Shown here: one piece after another, positions 60,613 to 64,000 of the stretch
Layout of the letters: each line of letters opens with the position of its first letter
Numbering within the stretch: the first letter of the stretch is position 1
Source: CAZTTG01 sp964615935
GTDB taxonomy: Bacteria; Planctomycetota; UBA1135; GCA-002686595
Length of the DNA: 64,000 nucleotides
NCBI GenBank assembly: GCA_964615935.1
Contig: CAZTTG010000028.1
Coordinates: 1-64,000, forward strand
Reading direction: 5' to 3'
The notes under the pieces: generated by a model
What the model was told of the DNA's origin: nothing
Database searches by the model: none
Seen by the model: only the letters and a program-made list of their open reading frames with translations
Position numbers and translations under genes: made by a program

Positions 60613-61995
60613 GTGTCCGCCGTGTCACCCCCTCCCGAGCCCCTACGCGTCCTCAAGTTCGGCGGCGCCGCCCTGGCGACCGGCGAGGGCGTGCAGCGCG
60701 CCTGCCGGATCGTCCTGGAGCGGGGGGGGCCGCGGCCGGTCGTGGTCGTCAGCGCGCACGCCGGGGTGACCGAGCTCCTGGCGGCCGCCGCGGCGGACGC
60801 CGCGGGGGGGGGCGCCCCCGGGGCGGGGGGGCCGGGGAAGGGCCTGGAGGGGATCCGGATCCGCCACCGCACCCTCCTGCGCCAGCTAGAGCTGGACGGC
60901 GAGCTGCTCGACCGGCTGTTGCGCGAGCTGGCGGACGTGCTGGCGGCCATCCGCTCCCGGGCCGCCCTGGGGCCGGCCGAGCGGGACTTCGTCCTCTCCT
61001 TCGGCGAGCGGATGAGCTCGCGCATCGTGGCGCGCTGCCTGCGCCGGATGGGCTCCGAAGCCACGCCCGTGGACGCCTTCGACCTCGGGCTGACCTCGGA
61101 CTCCAACCATGGCCGCGCGCGGCCCTTGCCGGGGGTGGGCCGCGCGCTGCGCTCGGCGCTCGGGGGGGTCCCCGGCGTGCCCGTGATCACCGGCTTCCTG
61201 GCGGTCGACCGGCGCGGCAACCTGACGACCCTGGGCCGCAACGGCTCCGACCTGACCGCCTCCCTGGTGGGGGAGGCGCTGGGGGCTGCCGAGGTCCAGT
61301 ACTGGAAGCTGGTCGAGGCGGTGATGACCGCCGACCCCGAGCTCGTGCCCGACGCGCGCCCCCTCGCGCGCCTCTCCTGGGAGGAGGCCGACGAGCTGGC
61401 CCGCTTCGGCGCCCGGGTGCTCCACCCCGAGGCCATCGGCCCCGCCCGGCGCGCCGGCATCCCGGTGTGGCTGGGGAGCGTGCGCGATCCCTCCGGCCCC
61501 GGCACCCGGATCGAGGGCGAGGGCCTTCGGGCCGGGACCCTGGCGCTGGCCTGCCGGGCGGATCTCGCCGAGGTCGAGATCCCCGACCGGGCGGGCGAGG
61601 CGGCCGAGCGACTGCTCGAGGGGCTCGGGGGGCCGGCCTTCGAGGGGGTCGCTTCCCGGCGCGTGGAGGGAGGCCGGCGCATCGCCATGCCCGAGGACGC
61701 CGCCCTCGCGGCCGCGCAGAGTTCCGATGGCCGGGAGCTGCGCGTGGAAGCGGGCCTGGCCTCGGCCGCCGCGATCGGTGCGGGCGCCGGGCGGGATCGG
61801 ATCGGGCGGGCCCGCGAGATCCTGGCCGATGCGGGCATCGAAGCTCGGGCGCTGCCGCTGCGAGATCCGGCCCGCAGCGTCCTCTTCCTCCTGCCCGCCG
61901 ACCGGCTCGCCGAAGGCGCCGCCCGACTGCACGCGCTCCTCTTGGCGGAGGGCACCGACCTCTCGACGAGCGCGCCCACGGCGGGAGCCCGCTAG
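60613..61995 (+). CDS. Aspartate kinase
   Basis: Aspartate kinase makes aspartyl phosphate for lysine, threonine and methionine. The product has LKFGGAALATGEG (Lys in the ATP site; the usual T/S-S is A-A here), FGERMSSRIVA, VITGFLAVDRRGNLTTLGRNGSDLTAS and FGARVLHPEAI. The C-terminal ~120 residues look like degenerate ACT domains. I chose GTG 60613 (GTG 60622 is also possible), since the frame before it codes low-complexity sequence. No ribosome-binding site is visible. At ~460 residues it is of normal length. Confidence 0.85.
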   Translation: MSAVSPPPEPLRVLKFGGAALATGEGVQRACRIVLERGGPRPVVVVSAHAGVTELLAAAAADAAGGGAPGAGGPGKGLEGIRIRHRTLLRQLELDGELLDRLLRELADVLAAIRSRAALGPAERDFVLSFGERMSSRIVARCLRRMGSEATPVDAFDLGLTSDSNHGRARPLPGVGRALRSALGGVPGVPVITGFLAVDRRGNLTTLGRNGSDLTASLVGEALGAAEVQYWKLVEAVMTADPELVPDARPLARLSWEEADELARFGARVLHPEAIGPARRAGIPVWLGSVRDPSGPGTRIEGEGLRAGTLALACRADLAEVEIPDRAGEAAERLLEGLGGPAFEGVASRRVEGGRRIAMPEDAALAAAQSSDGRELRVEAGLASAAAIGAGAGRDRIGRAREILADAGIEARALPLRDPARSVLFLLPADRLAEGAARLHALLLAEGTDLSTSAPTAGAR

Positions 61996-62114
61996 CCACC
62001 CATCCACCAGGCTCCTCCACCCGGGGGACTCACCCGCACCCGAGCGGTCGCGGCCTCGCTCGAGAATCCCGCCGCGCGATCGCGGCGCGCCCCGCCGCCG
62101 GCCGGCGAAATCCC

Positions 62115-62143
62115 TTGACGGCGCAGCGGCGGCCCCGAACCAT
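62115..62143 (+). promoter_or_regulatory. Possible promoter of mgtE
   Basis: TTGACG (5/6 match to -35) at 62115-62120 is followed after exactly 17 bases by AACCAT (weak -10) at 62138-62143. It would give a leader of about 58 bases to ATG 62208. This is the clearest -35 in the window. Confidence 0.3.
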
Positions 62144-62207
62144 CCGGCCGCCGGCGTCCGATCCGGGGGAGCGGCCCCTCTCCCGATCCTCGCGCCCGCC
62201 CGCCGAC

Positions 62208-63590
62208 ATGAGCACGCCGGAGATGGAGAGCCGACCGACGCTGCGCGACCTGCGCGAGCTCCTCGAGCACCGGCGCGAGGGGCTGGCCGACTTCCTGGAG
62301 TCGGTGCACCCCGCGGACCTGGCGGAGTGGCTGGCGGACCTGGACGAGGAGGAGGCCTGGGCGGTCTTCGAGGCGGCCTCGACCGAGCTCCAGGCCGACG
62401 TCCTGGAGGAGGCCGACGAACCGCTGCAGCTCCTGCTGATGCGCAACATGGACGCTGCGCACCTGCTCGAGCTGATCGACGAGCTGCCCCCGGACGAAGC
62501 CGTCGACCTCCTGGCCCTGACCGACGCGCGCACCGGGGAGGAGGTGCTGCGGAGCGTCGAGCCCGAGCTCGAGAAGGACCTGCGCGAGCTCGCCTCCTAC
62601 GAGGCCGACACCGCCGGCGGCATCATGACCACCGAGTTCGTGTCGGTGCCGCCGGACATCCAGGTGGGCGACGCGATCAAGCTCGTCCGGCACGAGGCCG
62701 AGGACGCCAACGAGGAGTTCGCCGGCGTCTTCGTGGTGGACGAAGAGGGCCGGCCGCTGGGCTTCGTCTCCGACCACGACCTGCTCACCCACGGGATCCA
62801 CACCCCCATCGAGGAGGTGATGGAGACCGACGTGGTGTCGGTGGGGGTCGAGGCGGACCAGGAGGAGGCCGCCAACCTCATCCACAAGTACTCGCTGCAC
62901 AACCTGCCGGTGGTCGACGAGGCCGGGACGCTACGCGGCATCATCACCGCCGAGGACGCCCACGACGTGCTCGAGGAGGAGGCCAGCGAGGACATGCTGC
63001 GCCTCGCGGGCACATCGCAGGACCAGCTCACGCGCCTGCCCATCCTCACGCGGGTGCGACACCGCCTCCCCCTGCAGGCGATCACCGTGCTCGGCGGCTT
63101 GGCGACCGCCTGGATCCTCGACCAGGCCCTGAAGGAGGGCAGCGAGGAGCTCTCGGGCGCCGACGTCCTGCGCTACCTGCCGATCATCATCGGCCTGGCC
63201 GGCAACGTGGGCATCCAGTCCTCGACCATCCTGGTCCGCGCCTTCGCCACCGGCGAGGTCGAGCCCGATCGGGAGGCCTCGGTGCTGGGCTCCGAGGTGG
63301 TGGTGGGCCTGATCATCGGCGTCCTGTGCGGGGGGGTCACCGCCCTGGTGGCCATGGGGCTGGAGTCCTCCATCGAGACCCGGGCGCTCTTCGGCTGCGC
63401 GGTGGGCGCGGCCATCCTGATCTCGGTGACCTGGGCGGCCTTCCTGGGCTGTTTGGTGCCCATGAGCTGCCGCCGGCTGGGCATCGACCCGGCCGTGGCC
63501 GCCGGGCCCTTCCTGATCACCCTGAGCGACATCTCCGGCGCCGCCATCTTCGTCGGGGTGGCCCTGTACATCCTGCAGCTCGGCGCGTAG
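62208..63590 (+). CDS. mgtE: Magnesium transporter MgtE
   Basis: MgtE is a Mg2+ channel of the inner membrane gated by cytoplasmic Mg2+. The 460-residue protein has an N domain (about 10-130, with VHPADLAEWLADL), two CBS domains (135-260, ADTAGGIMTTEFVSVPPDI and HKYSLHNLPVVDEAGTLRGI), the plug helix and five membrane helices ending with SDISGAAIFVGVALYIL. It follows aspartate kinase by 212 bases. There is no obvious Mg2+ riboswitch in the short leader. The signal peptidase gene starts 8 bases after its stop. Confidence 0.94.
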   Translation: MSTPEMESRPTLRDLRELLEHRREGLADFLESVHPADLAEWLADLDEEEAWAVFEAASTELQADVLEEADEPLQLLLMRNMDAAHLLELIDELPPDEAVDLLALTDARTGEEVLRSVEPELEKDLRELASYEADTAGGIMTTEFVSVPPDIQVGDAIKLVRHEAEDANEEFAGVFVVDEEGRPLGFVSDHDLLTHGIHTPIEEVMETDVVSVGVEADQEEAANLIHKYSLHNLPVVDEAGTLRGIITAEDAHDVLEEEASEDMLRLAGTSQDQLTRLPILTRVRHRLPLQAITVLGGLATAWILDQALKEGSEELSGADVLRYLPIIIGLAGNVGIQSSTILVRAFATGEVEPDREASVLGSEVVVGLIIGVLCGGVTALVAMGLESSIETRALFGCAVGAAILISVTWAAFLGCLVPMSCRRLGIDPAVAAGPFLITLSDISGAAIFVGVALYILQLGA

Positions 63591-63598
63591 AGGCCGGA

Positions 63599-64000
63599 AT
63601 GGCGCGGCGGAGGCTCTTGCGGTTGCTGTGGGTCCTGGGCGCCCTGGTCCTCGCCCTCCTGTTCCTGAACGCCTTCGTCGGGCGCGTGTACCGGGTCCAC
63701 AGCGGCTCCATGAGGCCCGCCCTGTGGGGGGACCCCGAGGAGGGCGAGTACGTGCTGGTGTGCTTCGGCGGCCTGGAGAAGGTCCAGCGCTTCGACCTGG
63801 TGGTCCTGCAGCGCGACGGCGAGCCCGACCCCTTCGTCAAGCGAATCGGCGGCCTGCCCGGCGAGTCGGTGCAGCTCCTCGACGGCGACCTCCTCGTCTC
63901 GGGCGAGCGGCTCGCGCCCGAGGCGCCCCGGCCCGAGCTCGTGCTGCTCTTCGACGACCGCCTACACCCCCTCGAGGAGCGCTTCCGGTTCGAGGCGATC
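63599..64000 (+). CDS. lepB: Signal peptidase I, N-terminal part (cut by window edge)
   Basis: The frame from ATG 63599 stays open to base 64000 (134 codons). The product has an N-terminal membrane helix (LLWVLGALVLALLFLNAF), the serine motif VHSGSMRPAL and the lysine motif FVKRIGGLPGESV of S26 signal peptidases, which remove signal peptides at the periplasmic face. GAGG lies 5 bases before the ATG, and it follows mgtE by 8 bases. The remaining C-terminal part lies outside the window. Confidence 0.9.
   Translation, partial: MARRRLLRLLWVLGALVLALLFLNAFVGRVYRVHSGSMRPALWGDPEEGEYVLVCFGGLEKVQRFDLVVLQRDGEPDPFVKRIGGLPGESVQLLDGDLLVSGERLAPEAPRPELVLLFDDRLHPLEERFRFEAI

Overview
The window comes from a very GC-rich, Gram-negative-type bacterium. 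The best fit is a member of the Planctomycetota or a close PVC/FCB-type relative. The evidence is the dnaA-dnaN-DUF721-gyrB order, a large LptD-type outer-membrane assembly protein next to kdsC/kdsD, a Tat-exported sugar isomerase, a lipoprotein sulfatase-fold enzyme, DUF502, and several long exported proteins with repeat or peptidase-like domains. This phylum call is an inference from gene content. I see no rRNA, tRNA, insertion sequence, integrase, phage gene or CRISPR array. The sequence is a chromosomal core region that includes the likely replication origin, and it also carries one assembly scar.

Layout. Positions 1-289 are low-complexity G/C runs. Positions 290-15499 carry metabolism and envelope genes: cystathionine beta-synthase, membrane and hypothetical proteins, a HAD hydrolase coupled to a small unrecognised ORF, a CstA-family transporter split by a spurious 100-N gap, an SGNH hydrolase, a DUF72 protein, a lysophospholipid-acyltransferase-like protein, two large exported proteins of unusual architecture, and an anchored cyclophilin. 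Positions 15500-31400 are the chromosome-maintenance region: parB with two perfect parS palindromes, a phosphoesterase, an HPr-domain fusion, a sigma-70 factor that seems to start at ATT, the overlapping run DUF502-pyrF-bshC-parA, then dnaA, dnaN, a DciA-like gene and gyrB. DnaA-box-like sites flank dnaA on both sides, and an AT-rich stretch lies just before dnaN.

Positions 31400-39300 hold a lone GspE N-terminal-domain protein, a TatA/B-like protein, and a kdsD-kdsC-lpt operon. The last gene of that operon encodes one 1703-residue chain that joins an inner-membrane anchor, LptC/LptA-like sequence and an LptD barrel. Positions 39500-44200 are housekeeping genes: M50 protease, scpA, thioredoxin, fmt and rsmB. 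Positions 44300-59200 are accessory and exported proteins, including a zinc-peptidase-like 1124-residue protein, an epimerase, an SMP-30 lipoprotein, a secretin-N-domain-like protein, a sulfatase-fold lipoprotein and a repeat protein. The right end has a LeuA-family enzyme divergent from aspartate kinase, then mgtE and the start of a signal peptidase I cut by the window edge.

Two points on expression. Junctions within operons are mostly 1- or 4-base stop/start overlaps, so translational coupling is common. Several genes have a -10-like hexamer (TATAAT, TATGAT, TAGACT) 6-7 bases before the start codon, which suggests leaderless mRNAs. No hairpin with a U-tract was found at gene ends. All names rest on motif and architecture reading; no database search was run.
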